A stretch of DNA of 64,000 nucleotides from NCBI GenBank assembly GCA_005772955.1, contig SXID01000027.1, positions 57,310 through 121,309 of the forward strand, given 5' to 3'. This document shows positions 16,368-25,574 of the stretch, one piece after another (within the stretch, counting starts at the first letter, position 1; each line of letters starts with the position of its first letter). A program made the position numbers and the translations under genes. The stretch is from Planctomycetia bacterium. GTDB taxonomy: Bacteria > Planctomycetota > Planctomycetia > Gemmatales > Gemmataceae. The notes below the pieces were generated by a model. It was not told the DNA's origin, made no database searches, and was given only the letters and a program-made list of their open reading frames with translations.

Positions 16368-18575
16368 CTAATCGTTGATGTTGGTGAGGAAGTCTTCGTA
16401 CTTCTTGCGGGCCTTGAACTCGTCGGCCACGAGCGCCTTCTGCATTGTGGTGAGCGCGTCGATTTCCTTTTCCTGATCGGAGAGCTTCTTGAGGTAGGTC
16501 GCGTACACTTCAGCTTCCTTTGGGGTTTCGCGCAGGTTCTTGCGAATCCGGTCCTGATCGATGGTCAGACGTTGGAGGTCGGCGGCCACCTGATTCAGTT
16601 CGCGGAGCGTCGCGTCCCACTCACTCTTGATCTTCAGCGCGGCTTCGAGCTTCTGCTTGAGACCCGGGCTGGCTTCACTCAGCGAGATAAAGTAGCGGAT
16701 CTGGTTCTCGGCCCCGTTGGTGAGCGAGATGGTTGTGGTGTTGTCGCGTTCTTCCTTGACCGTGAAGGACTTGGCCTCACCAGCTTTGAGCGCGAGTTGG
16801 AAGCGGAAGACCTCGGGCGTGTCCTCGACCGGTTTGGGCGTGTCCACGAACTTGAACTGCTGCGCCGTGCGGTTCGGGTGCTCGATCAACAGCGTCCGGT
16901 CCGTTTGGCTCCGGTTCACGACCTTGTACGTCGTCTCTTCCGTGATCTTCGTGACCGTCGTCACGATGCCCTTCACCGCCTTGATCGAAGTGATCTTCTG
17001 CTTGCCGGCGCCAGCCTTCGGATCGACTTCGGTGCCGAGGTCGATCGCGTAGGAAAGCAGACGCTCCTCGTTCGGTTGCACGTCCAACACGCGGGTGTCG
17101 CCTGCGTAGACGCTGCCCTCGAACACCGTCATCGGACCCTGGTTCAAGTGCGCGCCCGATGTGTTCTTGAAACGCAAGCCCAACAGCGGGTGCTTGGCTT
17201 GCACGTTCACGTTGTAAATCGAGACGCGTGTCCCCTCGATATCCTTGCCCACGACGGGAAGCATCGCGCTCTTCTGGCGGGGCAGTGTAACGGGGTGGTC
17301 GATCGTGTACTGGTAGAAGTCACCCAGCGCGCCCGCGGTCGCGGCGTTCTGCACGCTGCCTGTGCCGAGGCGCTGCGCCAGTTCCGCAGCCGTGTCGCGA
17401 GCGTAGAATCCCAGGCTGGGTGTTTTGGTTGCGCCGCCCAAGAGCGCGGAATCCGGTGCCGGTTGGCCGCCACCCTCCTTCAAGAGCCGCGACTTCGTGG
17501 CCCCGCTCCGACCGAGGGTGACCGCGGCTGGGTCGTCGGGGGTGACGAGCGGTCCCATGTTCTCGGCGTCGCGCATACCGTACCCGAAGAACTTCTCGCG
17601 CCCGCTCATGTCACCGCGATACGTCACGGGCCGCAGCGACGCGAACAACTCTGGCTCCACAGTCGGACGGTTGATATAGAGGGGGTTGTAGAGGTCCATC
17701 TTGAACGAGATCGGACGCCCGCTGACGAGCGCCATCTTGACGCCGTTCCAGTCCTCGTCGGTCGGGTTCTCGACCATCGCCCACCCTTGCAGATACGGCT
17801 TCTCCTTCTCCGCCATCAACAGGCGGTAGCTCGTTTTCCAGATCGGCGCTTCGATGACGTAACCGACCTGAACCTTGCGCTTGCCTTCACCCGAGAAGTG
17901 CAACTGAACCGCCTTCTTCTGGTTGTCGTGCGACTGCGCCAACACTTCGAGCGCGCGGCGGAACTCCGACTCGATGACCGGGTTCGAGAACCGGAGGCTC
18001 TGGATGTCAGACATCTTGACGGCTCGCATGCCTTCCGCGCACCACATGTTCAGCACTTCCACTTCGACCGTGGCGGCGCCCACGGCAACCTTCTGCTTCT
18101 CGACGCCGACAATCGTGCCGGTGAGTTTGCCGGGCTGGTTCGCCGCAGTCGCGCTGATCGCCACTTCGATGCGCTCGCCGCGCATCTGCGACACGATGCC
18201 CGCGAAGGTCGGATTGTTGTTCAGGTTGATCGCGAAGGAGGACAGGGTCCGTGCGATCGGCTCGCGTGAGTCATAGCTGACAGCGGAGATGCGTCCGGTC
18301 TTGCTGAAGTCTTCGAGGACCATGCTCTTGAGCAGGTCGTTGATGTCCGATTCCGGGAACGTGAGGTCAACGCGAGCGTCGCCGTCCACCTCGCCGGAGC
18401 GTGAGAAGTACCCGACGCCGCTGTTAAACAGCACCACACGCGTCAGCGGGAGTGTGGTCGCGGGCTTCAGATCTTGTTTCGCTTCGCCCGCAGCGCCCAG
18501 GAACCTGTCCGCGCCGACGCCCGCCACGATGCCAAGCGCGCCCGCGACCGGGGCCACCAACAGCCACTTCTTCAT
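16368..18575 (-). CDS. Large secreted DUF4139-like protein
   Basis: This is a 735-residue exported protein. A signal or anchor segment (MKKWLLVAPVAGALGIVAGV) is followed by TRVVLFNSGVGYFSRSGEVDG and long beta-rich stretches such as VQLHFSGEGKRKVQVGYVIEAP and WKTSYRLL, features I associate with DUF4139 proteins. The C-terminal about 130 residues are strongly helical and probably coiled-coil (LKQKLEAALKIKSEWDATLR and LSDQEKEIDALTTMQKALV). The start at 18575 is chosen for the signal peptide. It is divergent from the DD-carboxypeptidase gene, with 144 bases between. No enzymatic residues are recognised. Confidence 0.72.
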   Translation of the reverse strand: MKKWLLVAPVAGALGIVAGVGADRFLGAAGEAKQDLKPATTLPLTRVVLFNSGVGYFSRSGEVDGDARVDLTFPESDINDLLKSMVLEDFSKTGRISAVSYDSREPIARTLSSFAINLNNNPTFAGIVSQMRGERIEVAISATAANQPGKLTGTIVGVEKQKVAVGAATVEVEVLNMWCAEGMRAVKMSDIQSLRFSNPVIESEFRRALEVLAQSHDNQKKAVQLHFSGEGKRKVQVGYVIEAPIWKTSYRLLMAEKEKPYLQGWAMVENPTDEDWNGVKMALVSGRPISFKMDLYNPLYINRPTVEPELFASLRPVTYRGDMSGREKFFGYGMRDAENMGPLVTPDDPAAVTLGRSGATKSRLLKEGGGQPAPDSALLGGATKTPSLGFYARDTAAELAQRLGTGSVQNAATAGALGDFYQYTIDHPVTLPRQKSAMLPVVGKDIEGTRVSIYNVNVQAKHPLLGLRFKNTSGAHLNQGPMTVFEGSVYAGDTRVLDVQPNEERLLSYAIDLGTEVDPKAGAGKQKITSIKAVKGIVTTVTKITEETTYKVVNRSQTDRTLLIEHPNRTAQQFKFVDTPKPVEDTPEVFRFQLALKAGEAKSFTVKEERDNTTTISLTNGAENQIRYFISLSEASPGLKQKLEAALKIKSEWDATLRELNQVAADLQRLTIDQDRIRKNLRETPKEAEVYATYLKKLSDQEKEIDALTTMQKALVADEFKARKKYEDFLTNIND

Positions 18576-18719
18576 CGGAACTCTCCAAAAAGTGCCCCAC
18601 GGGGCAGGAAATGTAGCGTCGTTGCTCAAGACAGACACGATGATAGCCGCGTGTGGTCTCGCACGTCTGCGGGACTTGTGCCGGATGTTACATGCCCGCG
18701 TTCCACTTGGAGGACGATC

Positions 18720-19628
18720 ATGCTCCGATGGTTCCAACCGTTCGCGCTTCTGATTCTCGCGTTGCCATTCGCGTTTAGCCACGCACAACCGCCGGAAGAG
18801 AAGGCGCTGCCGGCGAAGGCGGCCGCGGAGAAACTCGATGGCCCGCCGATCGTCAGCGCGAAAGCGTGGGCCATCGCCGACGGCAAGACCGGGAAACTGC
18901 TGTGGGAATCGAAAGGCGCCGAGCCGCTCGCGATCGCGAGTACCACCAAGATCATGACCGCGTACATCGTGCTGACACTCGCGGCCGAAGACGCGAAGGT
19001 GCTCGACGAGGTGATGACCTTCTCCGATCGCGCCGACAAGACGACCGGCAGCACGTCCGACCTGAAGGTTGGTGACAAGGTGACCGTGCGCGACCTGCTA
19101 TTCGGTCTGCTGCTGCCGTCCGGCAACGACGCCGCGACCGCGTTTGCCGAGCACTTCGGCGGGCGATTGAAGGGCGAGGGCAAGGACGACGTGGCGAGGT
19201 TCGTCGCCGAGATGAACCGGGCCGCGAAGGCGCTCAAGATGCAGGAGACGAAGTACCTCGACCCGCATGGCTTGGGCAACAACACCGCGAGCGCCCGCGA
19301 TCTACTCACGCTCGCGTTCGCGGCACTGAAGAACCCGACGTTCGCGAAATACGTCTCGACGCGGCGTCACAAGTGTTCGGTGACCGACGCGGACGGGAAG
19401 AAACGCGACGTGACCTGGAACAACACGAACAGGCTCTTGGAGATCGAAGGCTACGAGGGCGTGAAGACCGGCACCACAGCCGCGGCCGGCGCGTGCCTCG
19501 TGTCGAGCGGCAAGTACGCCAGCGATCACTTGCTCGTGGTGGTGCTGGGCAGCACGTCGGGCGACGGCCGCTACGTGGACACGCGGAACCTTTACCGGTG
19601 GGCCTGGACCGAGCATAAGGGGAAGTGA
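18720..19628 (+). CDS. D-alanyl-D-alanine carboxypeptidase (peptidase S11)
   Basis: This is a low-molecular-mass penicillin-binding protein that trims the terminal D-Ala of peptidoglycan stem peptides. The 302-residue protein has a signal peptide (MLRWFQPFALLILALPFAFS). The three active-site motifs are STTK at 74-77, SGN at 134-136 and KTG at 249-251. The C-terminal PBP5 beta domain and amphipathic anchor are absent, so it is a minimal, probably soluble periplasmic form. GGAGG lies 6 bases before the ATG. It supports a peptidoglycan wall in this planctomycete. Its TGA is part of the following palindrome. Confidence 0.92.
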   Translation: MLRWFQPFALLILALPFAFSHAQPPEEKALPAKAAAEKLDGPPIVSAKAWAIADGKTGKLLWESKGAEPLAIASTTKIMTAYIVLTLAAEDAKVLDEVMTFSDRADKTTGSTSDLKVGDKVTVRDLLFGLLLPSGNDAATAFAEHFGGRLKGEGKDDVARFVAEMNRAAKALKMQETKYLDPHGLGNNTASARDLLTLAFAALKNPTFAKYVSTRRHKCSVTDADGKKRDVTWNNTNRLLEIEGYEGVKTGTTAAAGACLVSSGKYASDHLLVVVLGSTSGDGRYVDTRNLYRWAWTEHKGK

Positions 19629-19683
19629 GTTGTGGTCTTACCCTCGCCCCGCAGAGCCGGGGCGAGGGTAAGACCACAACTCA
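19626..19683. terminator. 26-bp perfect palindrome containing both convergent stop codons
   Basis: Arms 19626-19651 and 19658-19683 are exact reverse complements with a 6-base loop. The left arm starts with the TGA of the carboxypeptidase gene and the right arm ends with the reverse-strand TGA of the DUF1501 gene. The palindrome therefore fills the junction exactly. It is a likely bidirectional terminator. Confidence 0.85.
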
Positions 19684-21066
19684 CACCAGTTCACGGATCG
19701 GTTGGGCGTCGGCGTCGATGGGGAAGTGCGGGCGACCGTTCGCGTCGTACTCACGGACCGTATTCAGGTCCATGCCCATGTTCTTGTAAAGCGTCGCGAA
19801 GATCTCCTGGTGCGTCACCGGGCGCGACGCGGCGCGCTCCGCCAACCGGTTGGACGAACCGATCACCTGACCCGTCTTCATGCCGCCGCCCGCGAGCAAC
19901 GCGCAACTCAGTTGCGGCCAGTGGTCGCGGCTGGCCTGATTGTTGATCTTCGGCGTGCGCCCGAACTCGCCCCACACGATCACGGACACGTCCTCACTCA
20001 TCCCGCGGTCGTGGATGTCTTCGATCAGCGATGTTACGGCGACGTCGAGCAGCGGGAAGTCCTTGCGTGCCTGTACGAAGTTCTTGCCGTCCGACCCGTG
20101 CCAGTCCCATCGCGTGAAGTTCATCGTCACGACGCGGGCACCGGCTTCGACTAGCCGCCGCGCGATGCAGAAGTTCCGCACCATGCGGGGCGCGCCGTCA
20201 CGCTCGAACGCGGGGTCGTCCACGCCGTAGCGTTCGAGAACCTTGGGGTTCTCTTTCGTGAGGTCGATCGCGTCCTTCAGTTTCGACGACGTGAGGATGT
20301 CGAGCGCCTGCCGATTGAACGAGTCCATCCCGTCCATCGTGCCCTTCGAGTCGAGTTTGCGGTCGAGGTCGTCGAACCCTTTCAGCAACCCCACGCGATC
20401 GTTCAAGCGGTCAAGGCTCACGCCTTTGAGCGTAAGGTTGTCGGACTTCATTCCCGTGTCGCGCCCGCCGACGAGGTGGAACGGCGAGTGCTGAATGCCG
20501 AGGAACCCGCCGTCGCCGTGGTAGCCCCAGCGCTTTTCGCCGCACGGGTACACGAGCGAGACGTTCGCTGGCACCGCGGCGTCGGCCGCGCCCTGCGACT
20601 TCGACACCCACGACCCGAACGACGGCCAGAAGCCCGCGTTCGCCGGGGTCCGGGGCCGACCGGTCATGCACTGGTACGCGTCGTGATCGCCGGAACTGCC
20701 GACGAGCGAGCGAATGATGGCGAACTTGTCCATCATCTTGGCGATACGCGGGAACAGTTCGCAAATCTGGATGCCGGGGACGCTGGTCTGGATTGGGTTG
20801 AATTCGCCGCGCACTTCCTTCGGCGCGTCGGGCTTCAAGTCCCACATGTCGAGGTGCGGCGGGCCACCGGGAAGGTAGATGTTGATGACCGACTTGTGCG
20901 ACGACTTCGTGCCGGACTTCGCGGCGGTCTTGGCTTCGGCCGCGAGCAAGTGCGGCAGCGCGAGCGCGCCGCCGAACAGCGTGCCACCGACGGTGAGGAA
21001 GTCGCGCCGAGTGCGTCCGTCGCAGAACCCGCCACGGTCGTGCGGCGTGCCGAAGAGACTGAGCAT
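19681..21066 (-). CDS. DUF1501 domain protein with Tat-type leader
   Basis: This is a 461-residue secreted planctomycete DUF1501 protein of the alkaline-phosphatase-like fold. The N-terminus has a twin-arginine motif (RTRRDFLTVGG) and hydrophobic stretch ALALPHLLAAEA. Conserved segments are INIYLPGGPPHLDMWDLKPD, ELFPRIAKMMDKFAIIRS, VSVIVWGEFGRTPKIN and QASRDHWPQLSCALLAGGGM. ATG 21066 is chosen; a TTG at 21081 is in frame. DUF1501 genes usually accompany DUF1549/DUF1553 genes, but none is adjacent here. Substrate is unknown. Confidence 0.87.
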   Translation of the reverse strand: MLSLFGTPHDRGGFCDGRTRRDFLTVGGTLFGGALALPHLLAAEAKTAAKSGTKSSHKSVINIYLPGGPPHLDMWDLKPDAPKEVRGEFNPIQTSVPGIQICELFPRIAKMMDKFAIIRSLVGSSGDHDAYQCMTGRPRTPANAGFWPSFGSWVSKSQGAADAAVPANVSLVYPCGEKRWGYHGDGGFLGIQHSPFHLVGGRDTGMKSDNLTLKGVSLDRLNDRVGLLKGFDDLDRKLDSKGTMDGMDSFNRQALDILTSSKLKDAIDLTKENPKVLERYGVDDPAFERDGAPRMVRNFCIARRLVEAGARVVTMNFTRWDWHGSDGKNFVQARKDFPLLDVAVTSLIEDIHDRGMSEDVSVIVWGEFGRTPKINNQASRDHWPQLSCALLAGGGMKTGQVIGSSNRLAERAASRPVTHQEIFATLYKNMGMDLNTVREYDANGRPHFPIDADAQPIRELV

Positions 21067-21181
21067 AGGTGGGGCTTTCAACGGGAGGCTTGGTATGGTG
21101 GGAACCGACCTTCAGGCAGGTACACTATCATTCGCCGAAATCGCGTCCGGTGTCCAGAAGAATTGGCCAAAAGCGATCACT

Positions 21182-21589
21182 TCACTTCAACGCCGCGTAG
21201 CCGTAGAGCGCGGTGAAGAACACGAATAGCACCGTGAGCAGGTGGTACCCGGCCGTCAGCCACCACGCGGTGAGGTATGGCTTCACGTCGAAAACCGCTT
21301 GCAGCATCACGCGGATTCCCCAGAAGAGCGTGCCATAAGCACACACCGCACGGCCCAGCCGCGAACCCGACGCAAGGTCTTCCGCGCACGTCAGGCTTAT
21401 CACGCCGAGCGCGATGATTCCCAGAACCACGTACCCGCCGTAGGTCCAGTACATCTGTCGGTGTAGCACCGACAACACCGCGAGATCGCGTTTCCAGTGC
21501 AACTTGAACGGCACCATCGACGATGCGATCAGGATGCAGAGTTGCCCTACACCTGTGAGCCGGATCAGATCGACGAACGTGATGTCCAT
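21182..21589 (-). CDS. Small four-helix membrane protein
   Basis: This is a 135-residue hydrophobic protein with about four membrane segments: near the N-terminus (VDLIRLTGVGQLCILIASSM), middle (TYGGYVVLGIIALGVISLTC), then YGTLFWGIRVMLQAVF and YHLLTVLFVFFTALYGYA. I do not recognise a named family. ATG 21589 lies 11 bases after the stop of the wax-synthase-like gene, so the two are very probably co-expressed and may work together. Confidence 0.72.
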   Translation of the reverse strand: MDITFVDLIRLTGVGQLCILIASSMVPFKLHWKRDLAVLSVLHRQMYWTYGGYVVLGIIALGVISLTCAEDLASGSRLGRAVCAYGTLFWGIRVMLQAVFDVKPYLTAWWLTAGYHLLTVLFVFFTALYGYAALK

Positions 21590-21600
21590 TGGTAACCCTC

Positions 21601-22425
21601 TCAACCGACGCCAAGCACATTGAGAAACGGTAGCACCACGCGAAACACGAACGCTGGATGGAACAGCAAGTACGCTGGGCCGACGACCACGATCGCGGTG
21701 AAGAGCCGCCCACGCCAGCCTTCGCCCAGGCCGAGCCGCTTCCCGAAGAGCGACTTCGCCGCGAGAAGCCCCAGCCACTGCGCGACGAAGTACAACGTTG
21801 GGCCACCATACCAGCCGCCGGCTGGCACCGAGATGACCAGATCGTGAATCACACCGCTCAAGATGAACACAGCCGCGACCCCCACCCGCGCGCGGCCGCG
21901 ACTGGCGAACGGGCGGAACACGAACCGGTGCGTGATATCGCGGAACGCGAGGTTCCACCGCTTGCCCCAGAACTCGCTCACGCTCACGGCCAGTAGCGGC
22001 CAGTTCATCAGCGGCTTCACGTCGATGCCCGCCGCGCGCCACGCACAACTCAACAGATGGAACACACCGAAGTGGAGTATGAACACCACGCCCAGCATCC
22101 CGACCCATCCGCGAAGAACGCCCGCGTCCGACGGGATGAGCGGCGTGACACCCCAAACCACCGCCGCACCGAACGTGAGTTTCGCGACCGCGAACACCCA
22201 CTCGCCGAACGCGGGGCGTTGCTCACGGAGCAGCGGTCGCGTGCTGAGGAACGCGCGTGCGTCGAGACCGGGCCACGCGACGAGGTACGCGACATGCCGC
22301 CACGCGGGCGTGGGCGGAGTCGGTGTGCCGAGCCACGTGAGTGCTTTGCACGCGACGAAGATTAGCCCCGCGACCGCCCACATGACGATCCACGGCGGCC
22401 ACGTATTCGGTGCGAATAGCGACAT
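21601..22425 (-). CDS. Wax-synthase-like membrane O-acyltransferase (MBOAT)
   Basis: This is a 274-residue polytopic membrane protein. The signature region VSEFWGKRWNLAFRDITHRF and later FILSGVIHDLVI match the wax synthase / MBOAT domain, where the Asn of RWN and the His of SGVIHD are the expected catalytic pair. It probably transfers an acyl chain to an alcohol. Plant-type wax synthases and bacterial relatives share this layout, but the acceptor here is unknown. The small membrane protein follows after 11 bases. Confidence 0.8.
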   Translation of the reverse strand: MSLFAPNTWPPWIVMWAVAGLIFVACKALTWLGTPTPPTPAWRHVAYLVAWPGLDARAFLSTRPLLREQRPAFGEWVFAVAKLTFGAAVVWGVTPLIPSDAGVLRGWVGMLGVVFILHFGVFHLLSCAWRAAGIDVKPLMNWPLLAVSVSEFWGKRWNLAFRDITHRFVFRPFASRGRARVGVAAVFILSGVIHDLVISVPAGGWYGGPTLYFVAQWLGLLAAKSLFGKRLGLGEGWRGRLFTAIVVVGPAYLLFHPAFVFRVVLPFLNVLGVG

Positions 22426-22473
22426 CGATCCCTCCGGTGAGACAACCGCGAAGGGAAGGGATAACCTGCTGGA

Positions 22474-22529
22474 CGAGCCGGAGGCGTGGTTGACGGATTA
22501 CCTGATCCGTCAATCACGCCTCCGGCTCG
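22474..22529. terminator. 25-bp inverted repeat downstream of GH63-like gene
   Basis: Arms 22474-22498 and 22505-22529 (CGAGCCGGAGGCGTGGTTGA...) pair with one mismatch around a 6-base loop. It lies 9 bases beyond the stop of the glycosidase gene and before the wax-synthase-like gene, so it probably separates the two transcription units. Confidence 0.75.
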
Positions 22530-22538
22530 GTTCGACGC

Positions 22539-25379
22539 TTACTGGTGCCCGGTATGTGCCGACTTGCCCATTGACACACCCGTTTGGCCGTTGACCGGGT
22601 GCGCCACCTCGCCCGCCGGCTCGTCGTACAGCTTCTCCCCGCGACGCGGGTTCAGCAGTTTCGCGACCAGTGCCGTCCAGCCCGTTTGGTGACTCGCGCC
22701 TAAACCCGCGCCGTGGTCGCCATGAAAGAACTCGTGGAACAGTAGGTGGTCGCGGAAGTGTGGGTCGGTCTGCATCTTGTCGTACTTCCCGAAACACGGA
22801 CGGTTGCCGTTCGCGTCGCGAAGAAAGAGCCGCGTTAAACGCCGCGTGATCTCGACACCGGCCTCCTGCACCGTGATCTGTTTCCCGCTCCCGACCGGGA
22901 ACTCGATCTTGAAGTCGTTGCCGTAGTAGTAGTGGAACTTCTGCAAACTCTCGATGATCAGGAAGTTCACCGGGAACCACACCGGGCCGCGCCAGTTCGA
23001 GTTGCCGCCGAACATTCCGGTGTCCGAATCGCCCGGAACGTAGCCCACAGATACCGTCTGGCCTCCCACGTTCAGCGTGTACGGCTTGTCGCGGTGATAG
23101 CGCGAAAGGCCTCGCACACCGAATGGACTCAGAAATTCATTCTCGTCCATCACGCGCGCTAAACACTTCTTGATGCGGTGACCACGCATGAGCGAAAGTA
23201 ATCGGCGTTCGCCGCGGCCCGGCTCGAACCAGCGTGACACCAACCCCGCCATGTCCGCGCGGTTTTCGAGAACCCAGCGGAGACGCGTCGCGAACGCGGG
23301 CATCTTCGCGAGCAACTCCGGTTCTAGTACCTCCACCGCGAACAGCGGAATTAAACCCACCATGGACCGCACTTTCAGCGGTTCGACGCGGCCGTCGGGC
23401 AGCGTGAGTTCGTCGTAGTAGAAGCCGTCTTCTTCATCCCACAGCCCGACGCCCTTGCCGGCCATGTCGGTCATCGCCTTCGCAATGCCCAGGAAGTGCT
23501 CGAAGAACTTGATCGCGATGTCTTCATACACTGGATTTTGGGTCGCGAGTTCCAGCGCGATGCGCATGAGATTCAGCGAGTACATCGCCATCCACGCGGT
23601 GCCGTCGGCCTGGTTGATGAACCCTCCGGTCGGCAGCGGGTGGCTGCGGTCGAACACGCCGATGTTGTCCAAACCCAGGAACCCGCCCTGGAACACGTTG
23701 CGGCCTTGCGCGTCCTTCCGGTTCACCCACCACGTGAAGTTGATCATCAGCTTGTGGAACACACGTTCCAGAAAGCCCCAGTCCGCGTCGATCTCGTCTA
23801 CGCCATGGTGCCCGTGCTGTTCGTGCTTGCCGGTGCGCAGACTGTGCCGGTGCTTGCGGTCGATCTGGAACACGCGCCACGTGGCCCACGCGTGAACCGG
23901 CGGGTTCGCGTCGGAGAAGTTCCACTCGTAGGCGGGGAGTTGGCCGTTCGGGTGCGAGTACCACTCGCGACACAACAGCATCAACTGATCCTTCGCGAAC
24001 TCGGGGTCGAACTGTGCGAACGCGACCGCGTGGAACGCAGTGTCCCACGCGCAGAAGTACGGGTACTCCCATTTGTCCGGCATGCTCAGCACGTCGGCCG
24101 CCTTGAAGTGCTGCCAGTCGCTGTTGCGCGCGTACCACCGCTGTTCGGGCGGCGTAATCGTGGCCGAGTCGCCTTTCAGCCACCGGTACGCGTCGTACAT
24201 GTAGAACTGCTTCGTCCAGATTAAGCCCGCGATTGCTTGCCGTTGCACGCGTCGCGCGTCCTCATCCGGGATCTCCTCCTGGCGGTCCAGGTAGTACGCG
24301 TCGGCCTCCGCGATGCGATCCGCGAACACTTGATCGAACTCGGTGAACACGTCCGAGACGCCGTCGGAGGCGTGCCGCAACCGGCACCGGATGGTGATCG
24401 ATTCGCCCGCGGGAATCGTGAGCTTGTAATGCGCGGCAGCCTTCGTGCCGTATCCCTCGGGGTTCACCGTGTTGCGATTGCCGTTGACGACGTACTCGTT
24501 AATCCCGTCCTTGAAGAACCCCTTGTCCTGTGTGTTGAACAGCGCAGGGGTGTTCGTCTCGTTCTCGGTGAACAGGTACGCGTGCCGCATGAGCGAACTG
24601 ACCGCTTCACGGGCCGCGTGCGGGTCGGTTGAGTGGGTCGCGCCGCCGGCCCAGAACCGGTACGCGTCCCATTCCGGGTGGAACAACTTCAACCCGCCCT
24701 GCGACGAGTGCGTGATCTCGGGCCGTTGTTGGTCCGACTTCCACCCCCACGTGTTGCGGAACCAGACGGTTGGCAGGACGTGCAACCCGGCCGCGTCCGG
24801 GCCGCGGTTGTGTGCGGTCACCCGCATCAGGATGTCGCGTGGGTCAGCGCCCTTTGCGTACTCCACGAACACGTCGAAGTAGCGGTTGTCGTCGAACGTG
24901 CCAGTGTCGAGGATCTCGTACTCGGTGTCACTCCGGCTGCGGCGCTTGCTCTCCTCGTACAACTTCTCGTAGGGATACCGCGCCTGCGGGTACTTGTAGA
25001 GCATCTTCAGGTAACTGTGCGACGGGGTCGCGTCGAGGTAGTAGTACAGTTCCTTTACGTCCTCGCCGTGGTTCCCGTCCTCGTTCGGAAGTCCGAACAG
25101 CCGCTCTTTCAGGATCGGGTCTTGGCCGTTCCACAGGCTGAGCGCGAGGCACAAATACTGGTTGTCGTCGCTGACGCCAGCGAGGCCGTCTTCGCCCCAG
25201 CGGTAGGCACGGCGGTGTGCGTGCCAGAACGGGAAGTATGCCCACGGGTCACCGGTGGGCGAGTAGTCTTCGCGCACCGAACTCCATTGCCGGTCCGCGA
25301 GGTACGGCCCCCACCTGCGCCATGCGGGGCGCTCGTTGGGATTGTTCAGCCGATCAAGTTCGATGGTCGGTTTGGGCAT
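22539..25379 (-). CDS. GH63/MGH1-like (alpha/alpha)6 glycoside hydrolase
   Basis: This is a 946-residue protein without a signal peptide. An N-terminal beta-rich region runs through YFPFWHAHRRAYRWGEDGLAG. A C-terminal toroid of helical repeats contains KWEYPYFCAWDTAFHAVAFA, AYEWNFSDANPPVHAWATWR, GGFLGLDNIGVFDRSHPLP and NWRGPVWFPVNFLIIESL, which fit the GH63 C-terminal / MGH1-like family (alpha-glucosidase or mannosylglycerate/glucosylglycerate hydrolase). Likely acid residues are D in CAWDTAFH and E in QLPAYEWNFSD. A cytosolic role in trehalose, glycogen or compatible-solute turnover is inference. Confidence 0.82.
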   Translation of the reverse strand: MPKPTIELDRLNNPNERPAWRRWGPYLADRQWSSVREDYSPTGDPWAYFPFWHAHRRAYRWGEDGLAGVSDDNQYLCLALSLWNGQDPILKERLFGLPNEDGNHGEDVKELYYYLDATPSHSYLKMLYKYPQARYPYEKLYEESKRRSRSDTEYEILDTGTFDDNRYFDVFVEYAKGADPRDILMRVTAHNRGPDAAGLHVLPTVWFRNTWGWKSDQQRPEITHSSQGGLKLFHPEWDAYRFWAGGATHSTDPHAAREAVSSLMRHAYLFTENETNTPALFNTQDKGFFKDGINEYVVNGNRNTVNPEGYGTKAAAHYKLTIPAGESITIRCRLRHASDGVSDVFTEFDQVFADRIAEADAYYLDRQEEIPDEDARRVQRQAIAGLIWTKQFYMYDAYRWLKGDSATITPPEQRWYARNSDWQHFKAADVLSMPDKWEYPYFCAWDTAFHAVAFAQFDPEFAKDQLMLLCREWYSHPNGQLPAYEWNFSDANPPVHAWATWRVFQIDRKHRHSLRTGKHEQHGHHGVDEIDADWGFLERVFHKLMINFTWWVNRKDAQGRNVFQGGFLGLDNIGVFDRSHPLPTGGFINQADGTAWMAMYSLNLMRIALELATQNPVYEDIAIKFFEHFLGIAKAMTDMAGKGVGLWDEEDGFYYDELTLPDGRVEPLKVRSMVGLIPLFAVEVLEPELLAKMPAFATRLRWVLENRADMAGLVSRWFEPGRGERRLLSLMRGHRIKKCLARVMDENEFLSPFGVRGLSRYHRDKPYTLNVGGQTVSVGYVPGDSDTGMFGGNSNWRGPVWFPVNFLIIESLQKFHYYYGNDFKIEFPVGSGKQITVQEAGVEITRRLTRLFLRDANGNRPCFGKYDKMQTDPHFRDHLLFHEFFHGDHGAGLGASHQTGWTALVAKLLNPRRGEKLYDEPAGEVAHPVNGQTGVSMGKSAHTGHQ

Positions 25380-25400
25380 GGGAGAGTTCCAAAGAAGGGA

Positions 25401-25471
25401 CTAACCCCAAACCCCTTCCCTTGAGAGAAAGGGAGGAAAGCCCCCCTCCCCGAAGGGAGTGGGGTAGGCCC
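25401..25471. repeat. C/G-rich palindromic element
   Basis: This intergenic segment contains CCCCTTCCCTTGAGAGAAAG, GGAGGAAAGCCCCCCTCCCC and GAAGGGAGTGGGGTAGG. It has the same CCCTTCCC / GGGAGTGGGGTAGG style as the elements inside the type III PKS and CobW genes. It lies between the divergent GH63-like and propeller genes. Confidence 0.6.
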
Positions 25472-25574
25472 CATCGCCAAACAGTTTACTTCCCCGCGCT
25501 CCTCTTGTCCGGTATAACCCTTCTATCTTCTCGTTCGGCCCGACCACCGCACCCGCCTAACCGGAACCTACCTC

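Noticed and set aside
16338..18269. 643-codon open frame on the plus strand opposite the DUF4139-like gene
   Set aside because: The minus strand encodes a protein with a signal peptide and coherent domains. The opposite frame is Arg/His/Val-rich and lacks any family; it is a product of high GC codon bias.
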